A stretch of 64,000 bases of DNA from contig JAJDAO010000061.1 of NCBI GenBank assembly GCA_029261835.1, positions 62,001 through 126,000 on the forward strand. The letters are read 5' to 3'. The notes below the pieces were generated by a model. That model was not told the DNA's origin, did not search any database, and saw only the letters and a program-made list of their open reading frames with translations. This DNA is from Deltaproteobacteria bacterium (GTDB taxonomy: Bacteria > Myxococcota_A > UBA9160 > UBA4427). The first letter of the stretch is position 1, and the number at the start of each line of letters is the position of its first letter. Of the stretch, positions 8,350-17,014 are shown piece by piece. The translations under genes and the position numbers were made by a program.

Positions 8350-9528
8350 ATGGCGATGTCCTTTGCGGGGAAGACCGCGGTCGTGGGAATCGGAGCGACG
8401 GAGTTCTCGAAGAACTCGGGTCGCAGCACGTTGCGACTGGCGGTGGAGAGCAGCGAGATCGCGATCGCGGATGCGGGACTCCAGCCGCAGCAGGTCGACG
8501 GCATCGTGACGTATACCGTCGAAGACAATCACGAGATCGACGTTGCACGCTGCCTGGGCATCAAGCAGCTCACGCATTTCAGCCGCGTCCACCACAGTGG
8601 CGGTGCAGCGTGCGGAACACTTCACCAGGCTGCCATGGCTGTGCACAGCGGTGCCTGCGATTACTGCTTGGTCTACCGGGCATTCAACGAACGCTCTGAA
8701 ACCCGCTTCGGTGTGGGCGTGCAAGGCCGCGCGTCGACATCGGTACCGATCGACGTCGACTTCGGCTGGAGCTCTCCCTTCGGCCTGCTGACGCCAGCCT
8801 CGTGGGTGGCAATGTTCGCGCGCCGCTACATGCACGAATACGGTGCTACCAGCGAGGACTTCGGCCGCATATCGGTCGCCGACCGGAGGCACGCCGCCCG
8901 CAATCCCAAGGCCTTCTTTCACGGCAGACCCATCACGCTGGAGGAGCACCAGGCCAGTCGCTGGATCGTCAAACCGCTACACCTGCTGGACTGCTGCCAA
9001 GAAAGCGACGGCGGCCAGGCGCTCGTAATCACCACGCTCGAGAGGGCGCGCGACCTGCCCCAGCCACCCGCGGTGATCGCCTCGGCGGCGCAGGGAAGCG
9101 GCGAGGATCAGCAGATGATGAAGAGCTATTACCGCGATCGGATCACCGGGATCCCGGAGATGGGTCTGTGCGCCCGACAGATCTGGCGCGACACCGGACT
9201 CACGCCAAAGGATATTCAGACCGCCATCATCTATGACCACTTCACGCCCCTGGTCCTGCCACAGCTCGAAGAGTTCGGTTTCTGCCAGCGGGGGGAGGCC
9301 AAGGACTACATTCGAGACGGACGCATCGAACTCGGGGGGGAGCTGCCCATCAATCCCAACGGCGGCCAGCTCGGAGAGGCTTATATTCACGGCATGAACG
9401 GCATCGCCGAAGGCGTGCGTCAGGTGCGCGGCAGCGCGGTCAATCAGGTTCCTGCCGTGCAGAACGTACTCGTCACCGCCGGCACCGCCGTTCCGACCAG
9501 CGCGCTCATCTTGTCGCGTGGACATTGA
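8350..9528 (+). CDS. Thiolase-fold lipid-transfer protein (SCP2/Ltp type)
   Basis: A 392-residue thiolase-superfamily protein. It opens KTAVVGIGATEFSKNSG, the standard N-terminus of SCP2-type thiolases and Ltp aldolases. The active-site region reads HHSGGAACGTLHQAAMA. The C-terminal half has INPNGGQLGEAYIHGMNG, the conserved NxxGG/G-H loop region. The start at 8350 has GGAGAG about 8 bases upstream. In steroid degraders such proteins act as thiolases or retro-aldolases on CoA side chains, often with a DUF35/OB-fold partner; no such partner lies beside it here. Which reaction applies is unresolved. Its stop lies 2 bases before the next start. Confidence 0.85.
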   Translation: MAMSFAGKTAVVGIGATEFSKNSGRSTLRLAVESSEIAIADAGLQPQQVDGIVTYTVEDNHEIDVARCLGIKQLTHFSRVHHSGGAACGTLHQAAMAVHSGACDYCLVYRAFNERSETRFGVGVQGRASTSVPIDVDFGWSSPFGLLTPASWVAMFARRYMHEYGATSEDFGRISVADRRHAARNPKAFFHGRPITLEEHQASRWIVKPLHLLDCCQESDGGQALVITTLERARDLPQPPAVIASAAQGSGEDQQMMKSYYRDRITGIPEMGLCARQIWRDTGLTPKDIQTAIIYDHFTPLVLPQLEEFGFCQRGEAKDYIRDGRIELGGELPINPNGGQLGEAYIHGMNGIAEGVRQVRGSAVNQVPAVQNVLVTAGTAVPTSALILSRGH

Positions 9529-9530
9529 AC

Positions 9531-10412
9531 ATGGCCGCCAAGCTCGACATCGTGGGGTGCGGTCGCCTGGGCAGGACACTGGCCCGACTCTGGCACCAGA
9601 GCGGCACGTTCGAGATCGGTCGCATTCTCAACCGCTCGCGGGCAAGCGCCGCGGAGGCCGCCGGCTTCATCGGAGCCGGGCAGCCGGTGAACGCGGCGGG
9701 CGAGCTGATGGCCAGCGATCTCCTGCTGATTGCGACCTCCGACGACGCCATCGAGGACTGCTGTCGCGCACTGGCCGAGTCCGAAGCCATGTGCCGCGGC
9801 GCGATCGTCTTCCATTGCAGCGGTGCACTCAGCAGCGAAGTGCTCGCATCAGCTCGTGCGCGGGGCGCCTCGCTGGCGAGCGTCCACCCGGTGAAGAGCT
9901 TCGCCGCGCCGGGGACGGCGTGTCAGAGCTTCGCGGGAACGTACTGCGGAATCGAGGGAGACGACGACGCAGTCATCCGATTGCGGGAGGCGTTCGAGGC
10001 GATCGGCGCTCGCCTATTCACAATCGATGCCCGATTCAAGACGCTCTACCACGCGGGAGCAGTGATCGCGTGCAGCTATCTCGTATCACTCGTCGAGCTG
10101 GGGCTCCGCTGCTACGAGAAGGCCGGCATTCCCCGAGCGACCGCCGAGCAAATCCTGGCCCCGCTGGTCTCGGGCACGGTCGAGAACACCTTCGGACGGG
10201 GGACGGTGAACGCCCTGACCGGCCCGATCGCGCGCGCTGAAGCGAGCGTCGTCGCAAAGCAGATCGAGGCGCTGGCCGAGTGGGATCCACGGCTGGCGGC
10301 TCTCTACCGCGATATCGGATCGGTCGCGCTCGAGCTTTCGCGAGCGCAGGGCTCGGCTTCTCCAGAGGCACTCGCCGAGCTGCAACGCGTGCTCGAAGCT
10401 TGCCGTCGATGA
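9531..10412 (+). CDS. Rossmann-like / DUF2520 domain protein
   Basis: A 293-residue protein with an N-terminal NAD(P)-binding fold (LDIVGCGRLGRTLARLW, residues 5-21) and a C-terminal helical DUF2520-type domain (about residues 135-280, containing HAGAVIACSYLVSLVELG). Proteins of this pair of domains resemble 6-phosphogluconate-dehydrogenase-like oxidoreductases, but no reaction is established. The ATG at 9531 begins 2 bases after the thiolase stop and has only a weak ribosome site, suggesting coupling. Its own stop overlaps the next start in ATGA. The tight packing with a crotonase and a thiolase suggests a redox step in the same pathway, which is inference. Confidence 0.75.
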   Translation: MAAKLDIVGCGRLGRTLARLWHQSGTFEIGRILNRSRASAAEAAGFIGAGQPVNAAGELMASDLLLIATSDDAIEDCCRALAESEAMCRGAIVFHCSGALSSEVLASARARGASLASVHPVKSFAAPGTACQSFAGTYCGIEGDDDAVIRLREAFEAIGARLFTIDARFKTLYHAGAVIACSYLVSLVELGLRCYEKAGIPRATAEQILAPLVSGTVENTFGRGTVNALTGPIARAEASVVAKQIEALAEWDPRLAALYRDIGSVALELSRAQGSASPEALAELQRVLEACRR

Positions 10413-11107
10413 GCGTGAAGCGGGCGATCCTCGCGCTCCTGGCGCTCGCCGTCGCCGGCAGCGCCTCTGGGGCCGATCCCGGGCGAGCGCACCCCCACCA
10501 GGGCGTACTGCCGCCGTTCGAGCCGGTACCTCCCGAGGTCGCTCTCGACGCCGAGCAGCGCGCCAGTCTCGCACGCGGTGAAGCGGTTCTGACGCAGCTC
10601 AAGGCGCGCGGGGGGGGCCGCGGAATGGCGGTGCAGGACATCGCGGCCCCGCCGAGTATCGTTTTGGGCCGGATCGCTGACTTCCGCGCCTACCCGCGAA
10701 TGGTCAAACACGTGCGCGAATGCGTGCCCTACCTGGAAGAGGGTGAGGAAGTGCGTGTGCGCTTCGTCCTGCGCGTGCTCGGGCTTCGCTACGAGTACTA
10801 CGTCCGGCACGTCTTCCGCCCCGCCAAGGGCTACATCACCTGGACACTCGACTACTCTCGCGAGAGCGATCTCGACGACTCGGTCGGCTACTGGTACGTC
10901 ACGCGCCACCCCACGCGGCCCGGCTGGGCGCGGCTCTTCTATGCCGTCGACATGCGTACACGCGGCTGGATGCCGGGCCTGCTGCGCAGCTTTATCGCCA
11001 CCAAGGGCCTGCGCGATGCAACCGGCTGGGTGAAACGTGAGGCCGAGGCACTGCAACGTGAGCACGATCCGGGGCACGCCTCTCAGGCGCGCGTTTCGTC
11101 GAAGTAG
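10409..11107 (+). CDS. Exported SRPBCC/START-like protein
   Basis: A 232-residue protein. It starts with a signal peptide (KRAILALLALAVAGSASGAD). After that comes a START/polyketide-cyclase-like domain: IAAPPSIVLGRIADFRAYPRM is the typical beginning of the helix-grip fold, followed by VRFVLRVLGLRYEYYVRH strands and a long C-terminal helix. The fold usually holds a hydrophobic ligand. The start is the ATG overlapping the previous stop (ATGA at 10409), so it is coupled to the Rossmann/DUF2520 gene. An exported ligand-binding protein at the end of a crotonase-thiolase run would suit lipid or steroid handling in the envelope. The 3' end overlaps the convergent FAD-oxidoreductase gene by 25 bp. 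Confidence 0.7.
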   Translation: MSVKRAILALLALAVAGSASGADPGRAHPHQGVLPPFEPVPPEVALDAEQRASLARGEAVLTQLKARGGGRGMAVQDIAAPPSIVLGRIADFRAYPRMVKHVRECVPYLEEGEEVRVRFVLRVLGLRYEYYVRHVFRPAKGYITWTLDYSRESDLDDSVGYWYVTRHPTRPGWARLFYAVDMRTRGWMPGLLRSFIATKGLRDATGWVKREAEALQREHDPGHASQARVSSK

Positions 11108-12378
11108 CCGAGCAGCGCCCCCGCCGCGTTCAAGCGGGACCGCAGCAAGCGGGTGTCGACCTTGCGAACGTCCCCGCCACACTCCAGCGCGAGGGCGGCC
11201 GCAGTGCCGGCCGCCTCGCCCACCGCCATGCAGGCGGGAATCTCCTTGGTGGCATGGTGGGCGCGGTGGTCGACCGAAATCATGCGACCCGCGGCCAGTA
11301 GATTGTCGATCTCGCGAGTCTGAAGGCAGCGGTAGGGAATGGCGTAGACCGCTCCGTACTTGGTCCAATGGCCGGTAACGCAGATGGCGTCGTCGAAGCC
11401 CTGGTTCATGTGTTCGCGCCCGAGCACGAATTCACCCCGCAGCCGGCGGCTCTCGGTGATTCCGAGCTGAGACGCGATGTTGCAGAGGTGGGCCTCCGAC
11501 ATCTCCGGAATCTCGTCCCGCAGCCGGCGCACTTCGTCCATCACCATGCGCCGGCATTCGAGCTCTGCGTAGGTGAGGTCGCGTGGGTCGGTGGCATCGA
11601 TCTTACGGTCAATACGCGCGGCGCTGCCCCAGGGCAGGAGCACGACACCCGGATTCGGGGTCTTGAAGAAGCCCGCGCCCGCATCGAGCGCTCGCTCGAC
11701 GTCGCGTACACCGCCCATACGAAACCAGAGCCAGGGATGCACCCGCTCCAGCTCGAAGGCGCAGCCCGCCGACGCCAGAATATCGGCGTCACCGCTGGCG
11801 TCGATCACCACGTCGGCCAGGATCGCCCGTCGCCCGGCCTTGCTCTGGAAGACCACGCCGCGAATGCGATCGCCTTCCACGAGAGCGTCTGCGCCCCACA
11901 TGTGGAAGATCAGGTCGACTCCGCTGGCGAGCACCATCTCATTGAGCGTCTGCCGCATTACCTCTGGATCGAATGCCACTGCGTACCTCACGCGATGGTG
12001 AGCGCGCGCACCACCCCAGATGAGGCCCCAGCGGAAGTACTCACGAACGCGTTCCGGGGTGTCGTCTCCCCACTCGCCGGGCGGCGGATGGAAGGCACCC
12101 CCTGCGGCCTTCATGCGATCGACGGCCTCCTGACAAAGCCCCCCGATGACTTGATTCCCCTGGCCGTCATCGAGCGTCAGCAACAGCGCAATCAAGCCGC
12201 CGGTAGCCAAGCCGCCAAGCGAGCCGTACCGCTCGACAAGCACGACTTCGGCGCCTGCCCGTGCGGCTGCCACCGCCGCGCAAACGCCAGCGCTTCCTCC
12301 GCCGACGACGAGCACATCAGTCTGGGCGAGCACCGGTGTTTCTCGCTCGGGCTCTACGATCTTCAGATCGCGGGTCAT
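11083..12378 (-). CDS. FAD-dependent oxidoreductase (FAD_oxidored family)
   Basis: A 431-residue flavoprotein. The dinucleotide-binding motif VVGGGSAGVCAAVAAARAGA is at residues 24-43, followed by LVERYGSLGGLATGG. VVIDASGDADILASAG and, near the C-terminus, NLLAAGRMISVDHRAH plus ACMAVGEAAGTAAALA complete the FAD-binding fold. The ATG at 12378 has AGGAT 8 bases upstream; the frame further up to 13041 is unrelated to the family and overlaps the LysR gene. Enzymes of this family oxidise diverse small substrates, so the substrate is not assignable. It sits downstream of, and on the same strand as, the LysR gene, but the two are separated by a 340-bp hairpin-bearing gap. Confidence 0.85.
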   Translation of the reverse strand: MTRDLKIVEPERETPVLAQTDVLVVGGGSAGVCAAVAAARAGAEVVLVERYGSLGGLATGGLIALLLTLDDGQGNQVIGGLCQEAVDRMKAAGGAFHPPPGEWGDDTPERVREYFRWGLIWGGARAHHRVRYAVAFDPEVMRQTLNEMVLASGVDLIFHMWGADALVEGDRIRGVVFQSKAGRRAILADVVIDASGDADILASAGCAFELERVHPWLWFRMGGVRDVERALDAGAGFFKTPNPGVVLLPWGSAARIDRKIDATDPRDLTYAELECRRMVMDEVRRLRDEIPEMSEAHLCNIASQLGITESRRLRGEFVLGREHMNQGFDDAICVTGHWTKYGAVYAIPYRCLQTREIDNLLAAGRMISVDHRAHHATKEIPACMAVGEAAGTAAALALECGGDVRKVDTRLLRSRLNAAGALLGYFDETRA

Positions 12379-12719
12379 GCGAGAGATCCTACCGTAGAAG
12401 ACGACAACACGATCGGGGCGCCATGCTAGCCAAGAGACCATCCCGGAGTGTCGAGATGACAGTTCCGTTGTGACTGGAACAAGCACACCCGGCGGATCTC
12501 GGTTTTCACTGCCACCTCTTCGCATGCGGGGGCACTTACCCCATGTCGGGAGACGATCCGCATCCAGCTCAACTCCAGGCAGTAGCACTTCACGTCTTTC
12601 TCCTTGGCCAGACGCTGAGCCTCTCCCCAGAGTCGAGCGCTGGTCAATGCGTCCTGTCCGCCGAAACGGCGGACAGGACGCATCCCGCTGCGCAGCGCTG
12701 TGGGGAGAGCGAGGCTCGA
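12379..12719. other. 341-bp spacer between the LysR and FAD-oxidoreductase genes
   Basis: Holds the long hairpin described separately. A minus-strand reading frame at 12426-12683 (85 codons, starting inside the hairpin) has an even residue composition and could be a small gene or a decayed remnant. I recognise no family and do not call it. Confidence 0.5.
12621..12709. repeat. Long interrupted hairpin with a perfect 17-bp core
   Basis: Core arms at 12647-12663 and 12667-12683 are perfect 17-bp complements around an AAA loop. The stem resumes outside: 12636-12641 pairs with 12694-12699 (AGCGCT) and 12621-12629 pairs with 12701-12709 (CTCTCCCCA/TGGGGAGAG). No T-tract follows on either strand, so it is not a standard intrinsic terminator. 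It lies just downstream of the LysR stop. Confidence 0.8.
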
Positions 12720-13604
12720 TCAGTCGAGCGGCGCGAACGCTTCGTTCTCGGCGATCCGATCCGCCATGAAATCGAGGAAGACACGAAATCGCGGTGTCTT
12801 CGCCAGGTCGGGGTGAACGAGCAGCCAGAGGTCGAGCAGGTACTCGCGGGCGCCCGGGACACGCTTGAACGACGCCTCCGAATCCCCGACAAAGCACCAG
12901 GTATAGCCGAGACCCATGCCCGCTCGGATCGCGTGGCACAGAGCCGTGCCGGAGTCCACTCGGCAGCTGATACTGGCTCCAGCCGGGATGAAGGGATCCA
13001 TCCTGCGAGCCATCTCGCCCCCACCGTGGTTCTCGTCCCAACCGATCCAGCTCTGCTCGGCCAGGTTCTCGAGCGAGCCGCTCCGTTGCCAGTCCCGGTA
13101 CCGGTCGGAGACGTAGACGGTGCCGGCAATGCGAGCGACCCGGCGCCCCGTCAAGTGTGGAGACGGACCCTTGGTCACGCGAATCGCCACGTCGGCAGCT
13201 CGCTTCGTGAGATTGAGCGGCTCGATACTCGTCACCATCTCGAGCCGAATGTCGGGATATTCATTCGTGAACCGGCAAAAATCGGGCATCAGCAACCCAC
13301 CAAGGAGATCCGTCGTCGCCACTCTGACGACACCGCTGAGCCGCGCGTCACGTCCAGCGAGCTGACGATCGAGCTCCTGGAAGCTCTCTTCGATGGATCT
13401 GGCCGTGTCGAGAATCTCGGCCCCCCCTCGCGTCAGCTCATAGCCGGAGGAACTCCTCTCGAATAGCTGCGTGCCGTAGCTTTCCTCCAGGCTCGCGAGG
13501 CGGCGCAATACGGTCGAGTAGTTGACCCCCAGCACGCGCGCCGCCTGCGAGACCGTCCCCTGCTCGGCGACCGCAACGAAGAAACGCAGATCATCCCAGA
13601 TCAT
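12720..13604 (-). CDS. LysR family transcriptional regulator
   Basis: A 294-residue LysR regulator. Residues 1-60 form the winged helix-turn-helix (FFVAVAEQGTVSQAARVLGV, then STVLRRLASLEESYGTQLFE). Residues from about 90 form the periplasmic-binding-protein-like effector domain beginning GVVRVATTDLLGG. The upstream spacer contains an A/T-rich patch with an imperfect dyad TGCATATTTGCA near 13653, a reasonable autoregulatory site. LysR genes often sit divergent from their target, but here the neighbour on the other side runs in the same direction. The target is therefore unclear; the FAD oxidoreductase downstream is one candidate. Confidence 0.95.
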   Translation of the reverse strand: MIWDDLRFFVAVAEQGTVSQAARVLGVNYSTVLRRLASLEESYGTQLFERSSSGYELTRGGAEILDTARSIEESFQELDRQLAGRDARLSGVVRVATTDLLGGLLMPDFCRFTNEYPDIRLEMVTSIEPLNLTKRAADVAIRVTKGPSPHLTGRRVARIAGTVYVSDRYRDWQRSGSLENLAEQSWIGWDENHGGGEMARRMDPFIPAGASISCRVDSGTALCHAIRAGMGLGYTWCFVGDSEASFKRVPGAREYLLDLWLLVHPDLAKTPRFRVFLDFMADRIAENEAFAPLD

Positions 13605-13955
13605 CAGCGGACCTCCGGCACCTCCCAGACCCTCTCAGGAGGCTTATGATTCTTGCATATTTGCAGATCAAAAAAGGCGAAAATTGACAGTTCTCATGCA
13701 GAGCTGCCTCTCATACTCTGGCATTGCTGGACGAGGCGCCTCGGCATTGAGTGGGATCCACCCACGGGGCGCAGGTGGCATGGTGCTGCGGGTGAGCTGA
13801 GGCGCGCCGGCGGTACCAGGCTCCATAGCTCGGATGACGGTTCGACGCTGAAATCCGGCTCTCTGGCGGGTTGCGGAATTAGCGTTGCGGCCGGCCCCGC
13901 GGCGCAAAGAACGCAACCGGCCCAGAGGGCCGGAAATCCGAGGGACGGACACGGG
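13605..13955. other. 351-bp spacer upstream of the LysR gene
   Basis: Contains the LysR promoter region: an A/T-rich block at about 13645-13690 with the TGCATATTTGCA dyad and a TTGACA hexamer on the plus strand at about 13685. A GC hairpin at 13917-13933 follows the thioesterase stop. No coding frame here looks real. Confidence 0.5.
13917..13933 (-). terminator. Putative terminator after the thioesterase gene
   Basis: CCGGCCC and GGGCCGG form a perfect 7-bp stem with a 3-base loop, 23 bases past the thioesterase stop. On the minus strand the stem is followed by the T-rich TTGCGTTCTTTG. The U-tract is interrupted, so efficiency is uncertain. Confidence 0.45.
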
Positions 13956-14666
13956 TCAGCAGACGTGCCGGGTCTCGAACTCCTCTCGCCGCTTCATCAG
14001 GGCCTCGATCTTGGCTTCGTCCACCGTGATGAAGACCGCCTCGGCCTCGGCGGTCACGACCTGCTCCGCCATCAAGCGGCCCTCGGCAAAGATCTTGCGA
14101 CCCTCCAAGCGCGTCATCTCGGCCTCGAAGTAGAGCTCCGTATGCAGCGGTGTCGGCTGCCGGTAGCGGACGGTCAGAGTACCCGTGAAGCCGGACTTAC
14201 CCGAGAGCGACTGGACGTAGCCCAGCACCTCGTCGAAGGCCGCCGCCACAAAGCCACCGTGCACCGAGCCGGGCGGCCCCTCGTAGGCCGAGCCGAAGGT
14301 CACCGTGGCGTGAGCCGTACGCTCGCCCGTCTGTCCGATCACGATCGGCGGAGCCAGCGGATTGGCGAGCCCGATCAGCGGGCTCTGGTCGAAGAAGGCG
14401 CCCACATCGCCCGAGTTCGCCGACTCCGCATGGCCGGGCACGCGCTTGAGCCGCGGATGAGCGGCCAGGGCATCGGCATAGCTCTCCAATCGCTCGGCGG
14501 CGCGACGCAGCTCTTCCTCCGGTGCGTTGCTCGGCACGAGTCGCTCGATAACCAGACGCATGGCCCGCGCCAAGCGACGCTTCTGATCCCAGGCGGCGGC
14601 GCCCGTGGTCTTGACAGAGTCGAAGGGCGGCTTGATATCCGGACGTTGGGTCTGTTTCTTCGCCAT
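13956..14666 (-). CDS. Hotdog-fold acyl-CoA thioesterase (PaaI-like)
   Basis: A 236-residue protein. The C-terminal half is a 4HBT/PaaI hotdog domain: the active-site helix region GPPGSVHGGFVAAAFDEVLG and the following strand FTGTLTVRYRQPTPLHTEL are both clear. The N-terminal 80 residues are helical and lack a recognised domain. Expected reaction is hydrolysis of an acyl- or aryl-CoA. The gene is the third in a minus-strand series (Fe-S flavoprotein, molybdopterin oxidoreductase, thioesterase), starting 27 bp after the molybdopterin gene stops, so the three are probably co-transcribed and act on a CoA-linked substrate. Confidence 0.85.
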   Translation of the reverse strand: MAKKQTQRPDIKPPFDSVKTTGAAAWDQKRRLARAMRLVIERLVPSNAPEEELRRAAERLESYADALAAHPRLKRVPGHAESANSGDVGAFFDQSPLIGLANPLAPPIVIGQTGERTAHATVTFGSAYEGPPGSVHGGFVAAAFDEVLGYVQSLSGKSGFTGTLTVRYRQPTPLHTELYFEAEMTRLEGRKIFAEGRLMAEQVVTAEAEAVFITVDEAKIEALMKRREEFETRHVC

Positions 14667-14693
14667 CAGGCAGTCTCCGATTCCCGAGTGTTC

Positions 14694-16973
14694 TCAGCCG
14701 ACCGGCTTCACGTCGACGGAAATGCCGCTGAGAACGCTCGTGCCAGAAAGGGGATCGAGCAGGCGCTCATCGGCGAGCTGGTTGACATTGGCGCCCGCTT
14801 GAAGCTCGCGAGCCCGTGAGAGCCGGGTGCCTGGCTCGGTGTGGCCATAGCCATGCGGAATGCTAACGACGCCGGGCATCATCTCATCGCTCAGCTCCGC
14901 TTCGACTTCGATCGCTCCCGCGCTCGAGCGAACGCTCGCCATGCCACCGTGCCGGACGCCAGCGCGCCGAGCGTCCTCCGGGTTGATGAGCAGCTTGCAA
15001 CGATTCCTACCCTTGGCCAGCTCCGTGAGATTGTGGAGCCAAGAGTTCATGTTGCGCTGCTGGCGACGGCCGATCAGGAGCAGCCCCCGGCCGCCGGCTG
15101 ACTCGACCAGACTGGCGCGCAGACGCTCGACGTCCGCCACGATCAGATCCGGAGCCAGCTCGATGCGGCGGCCGGGCGTTCTCAGCAGCTCCGGCAGCCG
15201 TGGCTCGAGGGGACCGAGATCGAGCGCATGGGGGATCTCGCGCAGCTTGGCGAGTGACACGCCATCGCCCGCGTCTCGAAAGCCGTCGCCGTAAGGCCCT
15301 GCGCTCAGCATCAGGTCCAGCAGACGGGTCGGTCCGCGCTGCGCCCCGAGCCTGGCCCGCACGACGTCGAGTCCCACGCCCTCGCTGGTGCTACCCGGCC
15401 GGCCGACGAAGCGAGCGAGACAGCCCTCGAACATCAGATCGTCGAGGACCTCGGCCGACACCCCGTTCATTCGCGCCGCCAGCTCGACCAGGATCTCCCA
15501 GTGGTGCTTCGCCTCGGGCTCCGGCTCGAAGACCTGCGGCGAGTAGCGCGCCATGTTGCGTACGGAGGTGGTGGCGAAGAGGAAATCGTAGTTGTCGTGT
15601 TCGAGCTGAACGGTGCTCGGCAGGATCACGTCCGCCATCCGCGTGGTCTCATTCAGGTAGATGTCTACCGACACCATGAAGTCGAGCTGCCCGAGCGCCT
15701 CGCACAGACGCCGACCGTTGGGTGTCGTGAGCACCGGATTGCCCGCCACCGTGATGAGCGCCCGCATGCGCTGCTCGCCCGCGGAGTCGATCTCCTCCGC
15801 CATGGCCGCGGCCGGCAGCTGGCCGTCGATGCTCGGCAACCCGCGCGCCTGGCTGCGATACTCGGCGAAGGGCATGGCGGCCGCGGGCTCGTCCACGGGC
15901 TCACTCTGTCCCGTGGCCGCACGCGGAAACATCACGCCGCCGGGACGATCGAAGTTGCCGGTCAGGATGTTCACCACATCGACCAGCCAGCTCGCCAGCG
16001 TGCCGAACTCCTGGGTGCAAGTGCCGAAACGGCCGTAGCAGATGGCGCGTTCCGCAGCCGAGAAGTCGCGGGCCAGCTGGCGAATCTCCTCCGCCGCCAC
16101 CCCACTGATCGGCGCCACGCGCTCCGGCGAAAAGCCGAGTGAGAGTTCGCGCACCGTCTCGATGCCGTCGGTGAACTCGGCCAGACGGCCCGGCGCGATG
16201 CGATGCTCTTCGAATAGGACGTGGACCAGCGCCAGGAGCAGATGCGCGTCGCACCCCGGTCTGATGAAGAGGTGCCGGTCGGCCACGGCGGCGGTCTCGC
16301 TCCGGCGCGGATCCACGACCACCACGCGGGCACCTCGCTCCCGCATCTGCCTGAGCCGTGCCTTCATGTTCGGCGCCGACATGATGCTGCCGTTCGAGAC
16401 GAGCGGATTGGCCCCGAGAATGAGAAAGAAATCGCTGCGGTCGATATCGGGGATCGGAAACAGCCAGGCGTCTCCGAACATCAGTCGGCAGCTCACGTTC
16501 TTGGGAAACTGGTCCACCGTGGCACCGCTGAAGAACCGGTTGCTGGCCAGCGCCTTCATGAAGAGCTCGGTGTACATCATGGCACCGAAGTTGTGGCCCG
16601 TCGGGTTGCCGATATAGCTTCCGATCGCGTCATTGCCGTGGGCCGCTCTCACTTCGCGGAGCCGATGACCCACCAGCTCGAGGGCTTCCTGCCAGCTCAT
16701 CTCCTGCCAGCGGGCATCTGCGCCGGCCGGCCCGACGCGGCGCAGCGGGCGACGGATACGCTCTGAATCCCGGTATACTGCGGCAGTCGCGACGGCCTTT
16801 GGGCAGACGTAGCCTCGACTGCGCGGATCCGCTTCATCACCCCGCACCGAGAAGACCCGCTTGGCGGCGCGATCCACCTCGAGGATCAGGCCGCAGCTCG
16901 CCTCACAGATGGGGCAGGAGCGATGGACGCGTTCGCGCCGCGTATCTCGTTCGGTGGTTCGTGTCTCGCCCAT
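14694..16973 (-). CDS. Molybdopterin oxidoreductase (formate-dehydrogenase-like), Fe-S
   Basis: A 759-residue DMSO-reductase-superfamily enzyme. The N-terminal [4Fe-4S] motif is C20-x2-C23-x3-C27-x29-C57. Molybdopterin-binding blocks follow (ILGANPLVSNGS, VVVVDPRRSETA, FIRPGCDAHLLLALVH). The C-terminal dinucleotide-binding domain contains LLINPEDARRAGVRHGGMAS. A Cys in FPKNVSCRLMFG is a candidate metal ligand. The ATG at 16973 has GGGGAGAAG directly upstream; the open frame beyond it overlaps the flavoprotein gene. There is no Tat signal, so the enzyme is cytoplasmic. It sits between an Fe-S flavoprotein and a thioesterase, suggesting a soluble redox module rather than a respiratory enzyme. 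Confidence 0.85.
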   Translation of the reverse strand: MGETRTTERDTRRERVHRSCPICEASCGLILEVDRAAKRVFSVRGDEADPRSRGYVCPKAVATAAVYRDSERIRRPLRRVGPAGADARWQEMSWQEALELVGHRLREVRAAHGNDAIGSYIGNPTGHNFGAMMYTELFMKALASNRFFSGATVDQFPKNVSCRLMFGDAWLFPIPDIDRSDFFLILGANPLVSNGSIMSAPNMKARLRQMRERGARVVVVDPRRSETAAVADRHLFIRPGCDAHLLLALVHVLFEEHRIAPGRLAEFTDGIETVRELSLGFSPERVAPISGVAAEEIRQLARDFSAAERAICYGRFGTCTQEFGTLASWLVDVVNILTGNFDRPGGVMFPRAATGQSEPVDEPAAAMPFAEYRSQARGLPSIDGQLPAAAMAEEIDSAGEQRMRALITVAGNPVLTTPNGRRLCEALGQLDFMVSVDIYLNETTRMADVILPSTVQLEHDNYDFLFATTSVRNMARYSPQVFEPEPEAKHHWEILVELAARMNGVSAEVLDDLMFEGCLARFVGRPGSTSEGVGLDVVRARLGAQRGPTRLLDLMLSAGPYGDGFRDAGDGVSLAKLREIPHALDLGPLEPRLPELLRTPGRRIELAPDLIVADVERLRASLVESAGGRGLLLIGRRQQRNMNSWLHNLTELAKGRNRCKLLINPEDARRAGVRHGGMASVRSSAGAIEVEAELSDEMMPGVVSIPHGYGHTEPGTRLSRARELQAGANVNQLADERLLDPLSGTSVLSGISVDVKPVG

Positions 16974-17014
16974 CTTCTCCCCGTCGTTCCCAGGTATCCG
17001 GCTCGAACGCCGGC

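Noticed and set aside
12426..12683. 85-codon minus-strand frame starting inside the long hairpin
   Set aside because: No family recognised, and its start lies in a hairpin; kept only as a note because the composition is not obviously random.
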